Assembly: GCA_963727755.1 (NCBI GenBank)
Contig: CAVSHN010000015.1
Span: 434,001-498,000 of the forward strand
Direction of reading: 5' to 3'
Length of the DNA: 64,000 nt
Source of the DNA: DASYAN01 sp963727755
GTDB taxonomy: Bacteria > Chloroflexota > Ktedonobacteria > Ktedonobacterales > Ktedonobacteraceae
Every line of letters starts with the position of its first letter. Position 1 is the stretch's first letter. Below the pieces are notes generated by a model. It did not search any database and was not told the origin of the DNA. It saw only the letters and a program-made list of their open reading frames with translations. The position numbers and the translations under genes were made by a program. Shown here in pieces: positions 32,097 to 43,534 of the stretch.

Positions 32097-35000
32097 CTAT
32101 CCAACTCCATCCAAATCAAATAACGTTGGCCCTTGTTGCACCACATCGCTCTTATCCGACTTCTTCCTGCTATTACCTCCATCCTGCCGTGCCTCTACCT
32201 TCTTTTTACCTCCCTTCACACTCTTGACCCCCTTTTCATGCAATCCCTGTGCGACCTCCTCCTCATGCCGCGCATGATTGAGCAAGAGCAACCGATCCAG
32301 TACCTCGCGCCTCGCCGCCTCACAAATCGCATAGCGCATCCCCTGCTTCGTCTCATGGAAGCCATGCCCCAGCGCCAGATCATCCCACCCGTAGGCATGC
32401 GCGACCGCTTCATCCATCTCCTTGTGCAGTTCGCGCAGCTTGAGGATATCGGCGGAATGCTCGTCTTGATCGTGGAAGCGGTTGTAGGTTTTGGTGAGCC
32501 CTTCCTGATTGGCTAGCATGATGGATTGGCGGTGGGTGTAGTAGCGCTCGCCGATGTCTTCGAGGCTGTCTGTGTTGAGTGGGAAGGGGAAGGTTTCAAA
32601 TACATCTGAGGGAGTGTAGCGCAAGTCTCCTTTCATTGAAGAAGCGTACTTAAAAGCCCACTCTACATGAAAGCACGATTGTAGTAATGCAAAATGTCGG
32701 GATGCATCAAATGCGAATACTCCTGTCGCATGTGAAAATACGATGTTACTTGGCATAAATGAAAATGCGCATGTACGGCTTGTCAGTGCAATGACTAACA
32801 CTCTTTCCATGTCAGCAATTGTGGAGTAGAGTTCTGGCCTTCTTCTTTCATATTGCCACCATTTTTCCTTTGCACTTTTGCTAAAGGTATTTCGATCTCT
32901 TTCTGGCTTAACCTTCTCTTTCACAATATTCATGCAATCCAGATACATTTCTGCACGCTCTAAAGGCCAGTCACGAAAGTTAATTACCCAGCGGCTAGGT
33001 GATTGATCAGGACGGGAGTTGAGATCTTCACCATTGAGATAAGGGAAGAGCACATCCTTATTTCGTGGATCTTTTGCGACAAGGGCCTGTGCTTCCTCAG
33101 GAGCTAAAATAAACCCCATACCAAGTACAATTGAGCCTTGAGACGACTTGTTAGCATTGCTAGAGAGCTTGTATGGAGTGCCTACTATTCCTCCTGATTG
33201 GGTCAGAAAAGGCGTAATCGTATTAACAGGCCTCTCATCTAGGAGGTAGCTACTCTCCCATATACCATTCCTTAACCAAATATGAGCGACTTCCAAACTT
33301 GCCTCTCCCGGCCACTTCCGGCTCGGAATAGCACGAGGAATCGTCCAACCTGAGGCTACAATCTGGTCAAGTCCCACCTCACGTGTATCACCCTGAGCAA
33401 TCGTGTTAGTAGCTAGTAGTGCACACATCCCTTCTGACCTAGCTAATGTGGTTGCTCGTAAGAAGAAATATGAGCATAGGTCGGCACTACCACGTTTGCC
33501 ATGAGCCAGATACCCTACTAAATAGTCCCGATAGTCTGTGCCTAGCACGCCAGTGATCTTTTGTCCACCCTGAAATGGCGGATTCCCCACAATCGCAGCA
33601 AATCCAGCATCATTCCCCTTGCCCACAAACACCTCCGGAAACTCCAGCGGCCAGTGGAACGGATGCTTTCCCTTGAGCAGCGTATCAACTTCAGCACGTA
33701 ATCTCGCAAACTCCGCGTTTTTTGCAGCCCAGCCAAAATCGGTTTGTGGTTGGTGCAGGGCCTCGTCGAAGGCTTTGGCTAGTACGACATAGTCCATGCC
33801 GAGTGTGCCTTGCAGACCGGCGCGGCGCTTGGCGTCGCTCAAGGCAATGCCGATCAGTAGATCAGCACCGAGCTTGACGATCTCTAGCGCTTGGTCGGCC
33901 TCTTTGAGCAAGCGCTCTTTGTGCTGGATAACGGTAATATCGAAGTCGGCAAGGGTTGCGATCTGGCGACGCTTCTCAATGACCGTTGGCAAGATGTATT
34001 GCATGGCATAACTGATCTGCGACATCTGGGTGACTTCACCGGATTTGGCGTCAAGGGAGCCGTTGTGCAATTGGCGTTCGTCGGCTCCCAGCAAGGAGTC
34101 ACCGCAGCGCAGGTTGTGGTCGAGGAAGGTGAAGGGTTTGTTTTTGGCAAGCGTGATCAGCCAGAGCGAGAGTTTGGCCATTTCGACAGCCATGGGGTTT
34201 TTGTCGACTCCGTAGAGGCTGCGTTCACTGACCAGACGGCAGGCAACGGTGAGCCGCTCTTCACTATCGATGGGTATCAATTCTTCGGGTGGCGCGTCCA
34301 GGGAGAGCTTGCCTTCTGGTGTGATCTGCGGTTTTGGCGCGTAGTCGTTGAGTTCACGTTGTCCGTTCAGTTCGCGTTCGACATGCTCCCAGGCTTCGAC
34401 CAGCTTCTCAGAAAGGTAACGGCAGGTCTGGACGAGGAAGGCTCCAGAACCCATGGCCATGTCGCAGATACGCAGGTCGAGAATTTCGGCGGCGGTACGC
34501 AGTTGCCATTGGTCACGCGACCAGCCTTCGGCGGGTCCAAGGTAGACGAGAGGGTCAAGGGCGTGTTGGACGATGGGTTCGGTGAGGCTGCGTGGGGTGT
34601 AGTGCGTGCCCGTTGAGCGGCGATCGTCGCCTCGGGTGACGTAGATGGAGCCTGGGGTGATGATAACGTAGTTGCCAAAGGTGTCTTTGCGGAGCAGTCC
34701 TGCGAAGGGGAGGATGCGTTCAAAGAGGTCTTGTTTGTTGTTACAGGCTTCCATCAGTTTGCTGCGCTCAGCCTGCTTTTCCAATAACTGGGACAGGTTT
34801 TTCTGGATGGTGGTGGCTTTGCGCCCAGTGATCTCTTCAAGGTACGGCAAGAGACTCTCTTCGCTCTTCTCTTTGTGCTGTTCAAGCTCTTGGAGGGTGG
34901 CTTCTGGCTCGCTGTCACTGGTTCCGATTAGACCCAGGATGGTGGCTTCGGCACGTCTGGCGGTATGGTCGAGCAGGCCTTCGTAGACGTGTCCAATTTG

Positions 35001-36315
35001 TTCGATGTCTAGGCCCCGGAAGGAGAGACGGCGCGGTTCGATGATGCCTCCGACACGCACTTGTAGGTATTGCAGGGCGTTCAATAGGTGTAGGACTGTG
35101 CGGTTGTCGATTTTGAGTGGACGGGCTGGCGTGTCTTGCCAACTGGTGCCTGTTGGACGGCCCTCCAAGAAGGGGAAACGGTCAGGATCGAAGAGCCGCC
35201 CTCCATAGGCTGGCAGGTGCAGATCCGGGTGCTCCACACCGCCGGAGACCATGCGGAAGACGGCTAGGAGACGGCTCCAGGCATCACAACGATAACCCAT
35301 GACGTCTTCACCCTGTTGATCGGCTTGCTCTTGCAACTGTTTGAGTAGGGTTGAGACGGCGTAGTTCTGGTCGTAGAGCGGCTCTCCCAATGGCAGTAGA
35401 TGACGCTCCTCAGCCGAGAGCAGGAAGACGAGACGCATCATTATTGTCAAGGCTGCTTCGTAGAGTTCTTTTGCTCCGATGCCTGCCAGCAGTGAGGGCT
35501 GATCCATCTTCAGGCGTCGATCTTCTTTGTCGAGCTGATCAAGGGTGTGCACAAGGGTCTCGACAGCTCGCAGGACCTGATCTCCTAGTTGATCGGTGAC
35601 CTCTTGCTGCTTGAGAGCACTCTTGGTGAGCAAGGCCTCTAGGGTCTCATCGGCAGGCACGTTGAAGAAACGCGACATGCTCAGCAGGCTGCGAAAGGCT
35701 TGCAGCGTTAAAGGCTCTTCGGCCCATAATGAGGCGTCCCAGCTATAGTAGCCCGTCGTCTCGTTGGCTGGGGCATCGATGAGCATCCACTGCCGACCGT
35801 TGGTGAGTAAGCCCAATCGGACACTACTCTGGCGCAGTAGTTCCATCATGCGGGTGGCGGGTGAGCCGTTGCGCCGCTTGCCATCAATCGGCTTGGAGAG
35901 GTCTTGCTTGTGGGGCGCGAGCTGGATCAGCAGACGCGGCTTTTGTTCGTAGGGCGAGCGAATGACCATCAGTGGACGCAGGGTTTCCCCACGTTCTTTG
36001 GATTCGTAGCAGCAATCGGCGGGGATTTGTTGGCCCTCAAGGATGGCATCGGGGCGCATCTGGAGCACTTCTTCAAGCACGAAACGCAGCCATTGGGTGT
36101 GAATGGCTGCGTCTGGTTGAGGGCCTTCTTGGTTCTCAATCCATTCGTCGTAGGCTAGGCGCACACGGTGACGGACTTGACTCTCGTCGTCGTTGAGGTC
36201 AAGGCCTTGAGGGAAACTTTTCGAGCAAGACGGGCATGCTCAGGAAAGGACCGGAAATGTCGATTAGGGAAAGCCATTCGGCATGTTTGCGTGCTACGAG
36301 ACGGTCGGTTGACAT
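32097..36315 (-). pseudogene. Large Eco57I-class N6-adenine DNA methyltransferase (one frameshift)
   Basis: The main frame (36164-32097) encodes 1355 residues. The true start is probably ATG 36315 (MSTDRLVARKHAEWLSLIDI), joined after removing one extra base near 36218 (KFP then QGLDLNDDE). The catalytic domain has SAM motif DMAMGSGAFLV near residue 568 and the N6-adenine motif NPPF near 861, with a target-recognition-like C-terminal region ending in a Lys-rich tail. The size resembles Type IIG enzymes and the methyltransferases of BREX (PglX) and DISARM (DrmMI). No nuclease motif could be assigned with confidence. No helicase, phosphatase or other system partner lies nearby, so it is solitary here. 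It lies between the ~188-bp direct repeats. Confidence 0.8.
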
Positions 36316-36465
36316 GGGCGTCTACGTCCTTTCCAAGAGATTATGTGCTTATGGGCGAGATATGGTAACGAGAATGCGTCTTTAGTAAATACTACACATG
36401 ATTTAAACGAGCAGGCGGGGGAGGAATAACAAAGCTGGCAAATTTGCACTGTCTTGCCGTCTTGC

Positions 36466-36652
36466 GATGTTGCTGAATATCCCAATACGGTCAAATGCTC
36501 TCTTTCTGACCAAGTAGATTAGATGGTTTGATGCTTGCAAATGGGTTGGTAGTGTCTCCACTGAGTGTTGATAGGCTCAAAGTATGACACGGTGAACTAG
36601 CTTCTGGTGAGCATCGGCTACTGCATCAACACTTTAGCGGAAGACTACCAAA
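36466..36652 (+). repeat. Direct repeat, right copy (pairs with 29977-30164)
   Basis: Same orientation and about 90% identical to the left copy. It starts GATGTTGCTGAATATC and includes the shared GGTTGGTAGTGTCTC and GAACTAGCTTCTGGTGAGC blocks. It lies just upstream of the methyltransferase gene. Confidence 0.85.
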
Positions 36653-36697
36653 TTTTGTCATACCACTAAATGAGGAATGATATGATTTACAATCTAG

Positions 36698-38032
36698 CTA
36701 CCAAGGCCTGCCCATCCACTGAACGAAGCGGTGCTCCGGGTCATACTTCTCCCGGATCTGGTCGAGTCGCTGCAGGTTCGCGTCGGACAGGAAACGCGTC
36801 GGTCGGTCCTCTAGGTTCTCATCGGCTAGCGGCATCGCGGTCGAGTACGGCTCCAGGGCTTTCATGTGCGTGAGCAGCCAGTTCCTCATCCGCTGCTCGT
36901 CAGATGGATCGTCCCAGACGGCGTACACTCCGTAGTAGTAGTTGGCGTCCAGAGAGAACGCCATTGGTGGCCTCGGCGGTGGATTGTCGGTCCCGAAGTT
37001 ATAGAAGAAAATGTGAGACTTGTTTTCGAGGCTGTTCGTGATGGCACGGAAGATCGGTCCGGTATCGTCAATCGACGCGCTCGTCCATAGGCAGTCAGCA
37101 TTGTAGTACTTGCTGTCCAGATAATAGCGATCGGCTCCATTGGCGCTAACCACATCCTGTGTCGTCACCTGGCCTAGTTCGACGGTGATGGCCTTATCAC
37201 GAACTGGGCAGTTTTCATAGATGGAGAGCTGCGCGATCCCCTCCTGCTGGGTGTCCGTGTACGCCAGGGCCCCAACGGTGATGATTGGTGCCTGCGCATC
37301 GACCTGGGTATCCCACGAGACCATCATGTTGATCTCGGTGGGAGTGGTCGGCCCGACCGCTTGGCAGAACCCGAAGACCTCCTCCAGATACTTGGAGGGG
37401 TAGATATAGGAATGGGAGGTCATCGTCTTGAGGTCATAGAGCTTGATGTAGTAACGGGTCACGATGCCAAAGAAACCACTGCCAGATCCCCGTGCCGCCC
37501 AGAGCAGATCAGCATGTTCATTGTCGTCCGTGGCGTGGACGAGCTGTCCATTGGCCGTGACCACATCGATGGCAGTGACTTGTGCGCAGGCTGGCCCTGT
37601 CCTGTGATTGTTGTAGGCGATTCCGCCCTGGAGGAGAAAGCCTCCAATGGAGACACTTGTGCAGCGGCCCGTCGGGAACCAGACCGAGTGCTTTTTGAGA
37701 GCCAGGTAGAGGTCGGACCCCCTCAGACCGGGCTGGGCGGAGCCAGTCATCGCGTCGAGATCGAGCTGGTAATCCGTCATCACGTGCAAGTTGACCAGAA
37801 GGGCCCCGTTGCGAAGGTGGTTGGCATGCCAGCTGTTCCCCCCGGAGCAGACGCTCAGCTTGAGGTCCTCCGCACGCGCCATCTGGACGGCTGCGATGAC
37901 GTCGTCTTCGTTGTTGCAATTGACAATCACTTCGGGGTACCGATCTGGGACACGCACGCACCAGACCGTTGCCCGCCGAACGTGCTCGTACCCGGCAGTA
38001 CCTCGTCGATAGACGCTTTTCTGGAACCCCAT
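36698..38032 (-). CDS. FAD-linked oxidase (berberine bridge/BBE-like)
   Basis: 444 residues. FAD-binding domain: RYPEVIVNCNNEDDVIAAVQ, then LSVCSGGNSW, where most bicovalent family members have a flavin-linking His in GGH and this one has Asn. PTGRCTSVSIGGFLLQGG carries a Cys at the position that binds flavin in BBE enzymes. GSGSGFFGIVTRYYIKLY follows, and a C-terminal BBE domain ends near YDPEHRFVQWMGRPW. A strong GGAGG precedes ATG 38032. Substrate unknown; it oxidises alcohols or sugars by family. The gene looks richer in GC than its neighbours and sits next to the repeat-bracketed island. Confidence 0.88.
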   Translation of the reverse strand: MGFQKSVYRRGTAGYEHVRRATVWCVRVPDRYPEVIVNCNNEDDVIAAVQMARAEDLKLSVCSGGNSWHANHLRNGALLVNLHVMTDYQLDLDAMTGSAQPGLRGSDLYLALKKHSVWFPTGRCTSVSIGGFLLQGGIAYNNHRTGPACAQVTAIDVVTANGQLVHATDDNEHADLLWAARGSGSGFFGIVTRYYIKLYDLKTMTSHSYIYPSKYLEEVFGFCQAVGPTTPTEINMMVSWDTQVDAQAPIITVGALAYTDTQQEGIAQLSIYENCPVRDKAITVELGQVTTQDVVSANGADRYYLDSKYYNADCLWTSASIDDTGPIFRAITNSLENKSHIFFYNFGTDNPPPRPPMAFSLDANYYYGVYAVWDDPSDEQRMRNWLLTHMKALEPYSTAMPLADENLEDRPTRFLSDANLQRLDQIREKYDPEHRFVQWMGRPW

Positions 38033-38529
38033 GGTTACCTCCTCGATAGATGGCAGCAGCAGGCTGGAAGACCTCAGATTGGGAACAGCTCCGCCCTCTG
38101 CTCATGGCGGAAAGAGCCATTTCTCGCTGTTTTGTGCTCAACCCGGGATCACTCTGACACTCAACAGGATCGTTCCCATCCCGTGCGAAGGACCGAAAAG
38201 AACAGCGGGAAAGCGTTTTCCAACCAGGAGAATTCTGATGCAATCAGTCTCCTCCCTCAAAAAGAAATCGACAGGAGGACTCCATTTCTGAAGCCTTAGA
38301 ACAAATAATAGGCGAAAACTCGCAGGAGAAGAGTGAAATGGTCAGAATGGCTAGGGAGCAACTTCAGCTCAGAGCGGCTCTGGTTATCTGAGTTACGAAA
38401 TGACGTGCGTCCCCATGAAATGGTGATCTGTGGTACAATAGTCTCAGCATAATTTGCAGCATAGGAGCAAGGCCGTTCCCCACACTTAGTACATTTGTTT
38501 GCGGATATTTTTTGATAAGTTAGAGGGCG
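38033..38529. other. Intergenic region upstream of pcrA
   Basis: About 500 bp between divergent genes. A possible -10 (TACAAT near 38437) lies about 90 bp before pcrA without a clear -35. I see no gene in it. Confidence 0.4.
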
Positions 38530-40953
38530 ATGATGCTGGAACAAAGAAACTTTTTAGATGGACTCAATGAGCCGCAGCGTAGAGCTGTTATGACAACGCA
38601 AGGACCAGTGCTGATCCTGGCTGGCCCAGGCAGTGGCAAGACTCGTGTCATCACGCATCGTATCGCCTATCTGGTTGGCGATGAGCGTGTATTGCCTTGG
38701 CACATTCTCGCCGTTACCTTCACGAATAAGGCTGCCCGCGAAATGCGCGAACGCTTGGAAAAGTTGTTAGGTGCTAATCAGGCTAAGGAGATGACTATTG
38801 GTACCTTCCACTCTATCTGCGCTCGTGTTCTGCGTGTCGAGGCCGATTATCTCGCGCCACTGGGCTTGAACAAGTCCTTCACGATCTTTGATTCTGATGA
38901 TCAAAGTATGCTTTTGAAGCAGGCCATTAAAGAGCTGAATCTCGATGAGAAGCAGTATCGGCCAATACTCATTCAGAGCCTGATTTCACGGGCGAAGAAT
39001 ATGATGTATGGGCCAGATCAGATGGCTGAACAGGCTGCGAAGTATATTGAGGAGGTAGCTGCCCGCGTCTACAAAGTCTACCAGAAGTCGTTACGCAGCA
39101 ATAATGGGGTCGATTTCGATGATCTGCTCATGCTTACCGAACGACTCTGGCGTAGTGAGCCCGATTTGCTGAATAAGTATCAACAGCGCTGGCAATATAT
39201 TCATGTGGACGAGTTTCAGGACTGCAACCTCCCTCAGTATAAGCTGGTCCGTCTGCTGGCCTATGGGACGGATAGTCGTCATGATGGTCTAGGCAATGTG
39301 TGCGTGGTGGGCGACGATGATCAGATGATCTATACGTGGCGTGGCGCTAGCGCGGAGAATGTGGTGCGCTTCGAACGTGATTTTCCTCAAGCTCAGACTA
39401 TCCTGCTCGAACAAAACTATCGCTCAACACAGACTATCCTTGATGCTGCTCAGGGAGTTGTACGCCGTAATCGGTTGCGCAAGAACAAAAAATTATGGAC
39501 AGAGCAGGGCAAGGGCGAGAAAATCGTCTTGCATGCTGCCATGGATGAAGAGGAGGAAGGTCATTATACGGCCAAAGAGGTTAGCCGTTTGCTAACACTC
39601 GGTCAGATCGAGCGGCGTAGCGATATCGCTGTGATGTATCGCACCAATGCGCAATCCCGTGCAATCGAAGAACAATTGTTGCGCCTGAATATCCCCTACA
39701 AGGTCATCGGTAGCCGCAAGTTCTACGAACGCAAAGAAATTAAGGATATGCTGGCCTATATGCGCTTGCTGGCAAATCCTCATGATGATATTAGCCTCCA
39801 GCGCATCATTAATGTGCCTAATCGCAAGATTGGTCCTAAGACAATTGGCGATTTGCAATCATGGGCCCGCAAGCAGAACATTTCGCTTTTCGCCGCCCTC
39901 GAGTGTATTGAGCGCCATCCAACATTGGGCAAAGCTGCTCAAACGGCATTGCGATCTTTCCGCGCACTCGTCAAAGACTTGACAAGCGCTATTGATGAAC
40001 TTCATCTGCCCGACTTGCTCAATCATATTGCTGAGCGCACTGGCTACGGTCCAGAGCTGCGGGCGATGACCCAAGAGGAAGGACTAGATCGCTGGGGCAA
40101 TGTGCTTGAATTGCGCCGTGTGGCTGAGGATTATGCTGAGATTGAGACTCGCATGGCTCTCGAACTATTCCTGGAGAATGTGGCCCTGGTTGGAGGCGCA
40201 GATACTGCCCTGACGAGCGAAGATGGCTCGCTGATACAGGATCAGAATAGCGACTCAGTTACCTTGATAACCCTGCATGCCGCTAAAGGACTGGAGTTTC
40301 CTGTGGTCTTCATCGTGGGCATGGACGAGGGCTCACTTCCCCATTTCCGCTCGATGAATAATCCAGAAGAGATAGAGGAAGAGCGTCGTCTGGCCTATGT
40401 CGGCTTCACCCGCGCTATGCGCTATCTCTATCTTGTGCGTGCTCGTCGCCGCTCGATCTTTGGCGAGACACAATATACGGAGGCATCACGCTTCCTGGAA
40501 GATATCCCTGACGATCTGCTCGCAACTAAGAGTCCTACTAGCTCGACTAAAACCTCGTCACGTAAGGCGACCGCACGGCAGCAGGATGATGATTTCAATC
40601 AGGATTCCTATGGAGTCCAAGAAGGTGGTCGAGTCTTCGGTCGTGGCACGCCTCCTCAACGTCCTCCCAAAGCTCCAAATCGATTACCACCCACACCACG
40701 AAGCGATGCGCCATCGTTCACTGTACCCCCTTCTGCCGCTAGGGGCAAGCAGAATACTTCGTCATGGGAGGCAAAGAAGAAAAAGGAGCAACAGTTTAAA
40801 GCGGGAGATCGTGTTCGTCATAATGTGTTTGGGGTTGGTGTCATTCTCAAGAGCGAGATGGAGGGGAATACAGAGTTTGTCGAGGCTCAGTTTCAGGGTG
40901 AGTATGGCAAGAAGCGTTTGAGCATGGATTTTGCAAAGCTGGAGAAATTGTAG
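38530..40953 (+). CDS. pcrA: UvrD/PcrA-type ATP-dependent DNA helicase
   Basis: 807 residues, complete. Helicase motifs in order: LNEPQRRAV (Q motif), GPGSGKTRVITHRIAYL (I), GTFHSICARVLR (Ia), VDEFQDCN (II), GDDDQMIYTWRGA (III), QNYRST (IV), TLHAAKGLEFPVVFI (V) and YVGFTRAM (VI). The C terminus has a disordered Pro-rich linker and a Tudor-like domain (FKAGDRVRHNVFGVGVILKS) that in PcrA contacts RNA polymerase. 3'-5' helicase for nucleotide-excision repair, transcription-conflict resolution and replication. Two adjacent ATGs (38530 and 38533). Confidence 0.95.
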   Translation: MMLEQRNFLDGLNEPQRRAVMTTQGPVLILAGPGSGKTRVITHRIAYLVGDERVLPWHILAVTFTNKAAREMRERLEKLLGANQAKEMTIGTFHSICARVLRVEADYLAPLGLNKSFTIFDSDDQSMLLKQAIKELNLDEKQYRPILIQSLISRAKNMMYGPDQMAEQAAKYIEEVAARVYKVYQKSLRSNNGVDFDDLLMLTERLWRSEPDLLNKYQQRWQYIHVDEFQDCNLPQYKLVRLLAYGTDSRHDGLGNVCVVGDDDQMIYTWRGASAENVVRFERDFPQAQTILLEQNYRSTQTILDAAQGVVRRNRLRKNKKLWTEQGKGEKIVLHAAMDEEEEGHYTAKEVSRLLTLGQIERRSDIAVMYRTNAQSRAIEEQLLRLNIPYKVIGSRKFYERKEIKDMLAYMRLLANPHDDISLQRIINVPNRKIGPKTIGDLQSWARKQNISLFAALECIERHPTLGKAAQTALRSFRALVKDLTSAIDELHLPDLLNHIAERTGYGPELRAMTQEEGLDRWGNVLELRRVAEDYAEIETRMALELFLENVALVGGADTALTSEDGSLIQDQNSDSVTLITLHAAKGLEFPVVFIVGMDEGSLPHFRSMNNPEEIEEERRLAYVGFTRAMRYLYLVRARRRSIFGETQYTEASRFLEDIPDDLLATKSPTSSTKTSSRKATARQQDDDFNQDSYGVQEGGRVFGRGTPPQRPPKAPNRLPPTPRSDAPSFTVPPSAARGKQNTSSWEAKKKKEQQFKAGDRVRHNVFGVGVILKSEMEGNTEFVEAQFQGEYGKKRLSMDFAKLEKL

Positions 40954-40971
40954 AGCTTGTCAAAAAAGTGC

Positions 40972-41000
40972 TTGACATGATCTCAATGGTCGGCTATAAT
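40972..41000 (+). promoter_or_regulatory. Consensus sigma-70 promoter for the tRNA-tuf operon
   Basis: TTGACA (40972-40977), 17-bp spacer, TATAAT (40995-41000): a perfect match to the housekeeping consensus, 46 bp before the mature tRNA-Tyr. It probably drives tRNA-Tyr, tRNA-Thr, tuf, rpmG and perhaps secE-nusG. Confidence 0.88.
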
Positions 41001-41045
41001 AAGCCCCGTCGGTCAGTCAGAATAATGCCGACGCGTGCAGATCAG

Positions 41046-41126
41046 GGGCAGTTACCAAAGTGGCCAAATGGGACTGACTGTAAATCAGTTGCGAGAGCTT
41101 CGGAGGTTCGAATCCTCCACTGCCCA
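41046..41126 (+). tRNA. tRNA-Tyr (GTA)
   Basis: The acceptor stem GGGCAGT (41046-41052) pairs with ACTGCCC (41119-41125); the discriminator is A41126. Anticodon GTA is at 41080-41082 in a 7-base loop. A long variable arm and a T arm GGAGG-TTCGAAT-CCTCC follow. CCA is not encoded. Class II structure as expected for Tyr. Confidence 0.95.
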
Positions 41127-41149
41127 CCCGTTTCTCTCGCTTTTGGCTA

Positions 41150-41221
41150 GCCCATGTGGCGCAGTGGTAGCGCACAGTCTTGGTAAGACTGTGGTCGTGG
41201 GTTCAATTCCCACCATGGGCT
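41150..41221 (+). tRNA. tRNA-Thr (GGT)
   Basis: The acceptor GCCCATG (41150-41156) pairs with CATGGGC (41214-41220). The anticodon loop TTGGTAA gives anticodon GGT. The D arm has GCGCAGTGGTAGCGC and the T arm GTGGGTTCAATTCCCAC. CCA not encoded. 23 bp after tRNA-Tyr, 202 bp before tuf. Confidence 0.95.
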
Positions 41222-41423
41222 CCTCCGATTTCTGGCTGATGTTGGATTGGGATCTGGCGGTCTTTGTGTTCTGGACTCTCACCTCACAGATGTCTGCATA
41301 AGGTTTTCGCGAGGCCGCGATCAATGCCAGAAATTAACCTCCATTGTCACTTGGGATTGAAACTTTCCTAACTATTTCTCTCAGAAGAGATTGAAAAAGA
41401 AAACAATACGGGATTGAGAACAA

Positions 41424-42629
<1,206 letters not shown>

Positions 42630-42644
42630 GCTAGGGAGAAAAAT

Positions 42645-42815
42645 ATGGCCGCTAAGGGCAAAGAGAATTGTATAGTGGTAACGTTGGCTTGCACAACTTG
42701 CAAAAGCCGCAACTATGCGACTTCGAAGAACAAGAAAAATAATGCTGAACGCCTTGAACTAAGAAAGTTTTGTAGTACTTGTCGGCAGCATATTTCACAT
42801 CGTGAAACCAAATAG
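42645..42815 (+). CDS. rpmG: 50S ribosomal protein L33
   Basis: A 56-codon gene starting ATG 42645 (MAAKGKENCIVVTLACTTCK), preceded by AGGGAG. Contains the four-cysteine zinc-ribbon form (CTTCKSRNYATSKNKKN, then KFCSTCRQHISHRETK). 15 bp after tuf and before secE, the standard tuf-rpmG-secE-nusG context. Confidence 0.95.
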   Translation: MAAKGKENCIVVTLACTTCKSRNYATSKNKKNNAERLELRKFCSTCRQHISHRETK

Positions 42816-43006
42816 TGTAGGGCACTGTCACCTGGGAAACTGGTGAGGGTTTAAGCGTTCCCATCAAAAACGTTTTCCCGTAAGGGATTAAAAGGGCCTG
42901 CCTACGGGCAGCCTTTCTTTCCTCCCATCCGCCTTTTATTTTAGGAATATTTGGAATATTTGGAATATTTGAAATAGTTAGAGATGGGTCCCAGAAAGGA
43001 TTTTTT

Positions 43007-43501
43007 ATGGCCGACAAAAAGAAAAACTCTCACCGGAGTCAAACATCTGCGCTGAAAACCCCTAGCCGGAGCCGGAAGCAGTCGCAGGCAGGGAAAAGCG
43101 TCAGAGTCCCAGCCCCTGAAAATCAAGAGTTCGATAAGCCTGTGCTTGCAAAGAGCGCCAAAGCTTCAGCACTTGAGAGTCAGATTGAGTCTGTGCCCAC
43201 TAAAGAGGCTAAAGTCTCTGCTCGTGAGGAACCTCGTCGATCCCGGTCAGAAGCGAAGGGCGCTCCCCGGCGAGAGACAAAAGGTTCTCCACGTTGGCGT
43301 AACAATGCTGTTGGGCGCTTTATCTATGACGCTTATTATGAACTCCGTCATAAGGTAACATGGCCAACCCTCACAGAAGCTAGGAATATGACTATGGTAG
43401 TCGTTGCTCTCTCGGCTGTCATCGGTGGCATCATCGCTCTGTCAGACTATGGGCTACACGAGCTTTTCATTTTTATTGTCACTAAGTCTTGGAACCAGTA
43501 G
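43007..43501 (+). CDS. secE: Preprotein translocase subunit SecE with long N-terminal extension
   Basis: 164 residues. The C-terminal ~65 residues are a typical single-span SecE: FIYDAYYELRHKVTWPTLTE amphipathic helix, then MTMVVVALSAVIGGIIALSDYGL. The first ~95 residues form a Lys/Arg/Ser-rich, probably disordered extension not found in most SecE. Part of the SecYEG channel. Ten bp before the nusG frame; upstream, three GGAATATTT repeats (about 42950-42975) lie in the rpmG-secE gap. Confidence 0.9.
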   Translation: MADKKKNSHRSQTSALKTPSRSRKQSQAGKSVRVPAPENQEFDKPVLAKSAKASALESQIESVPTKEAKVSAREEPRRSRSEAKGAPRRETKGSPRWRNNAVGRFIYDAYYELRHKVTWPTLTEARNMTMVVVALSAVIGGIIALSDYGLHELFIFIVTKSWNQ

Positions 43502-43534
43502 CTTCGTCGCGTGGAAATATTAAGGGGAAATGCC

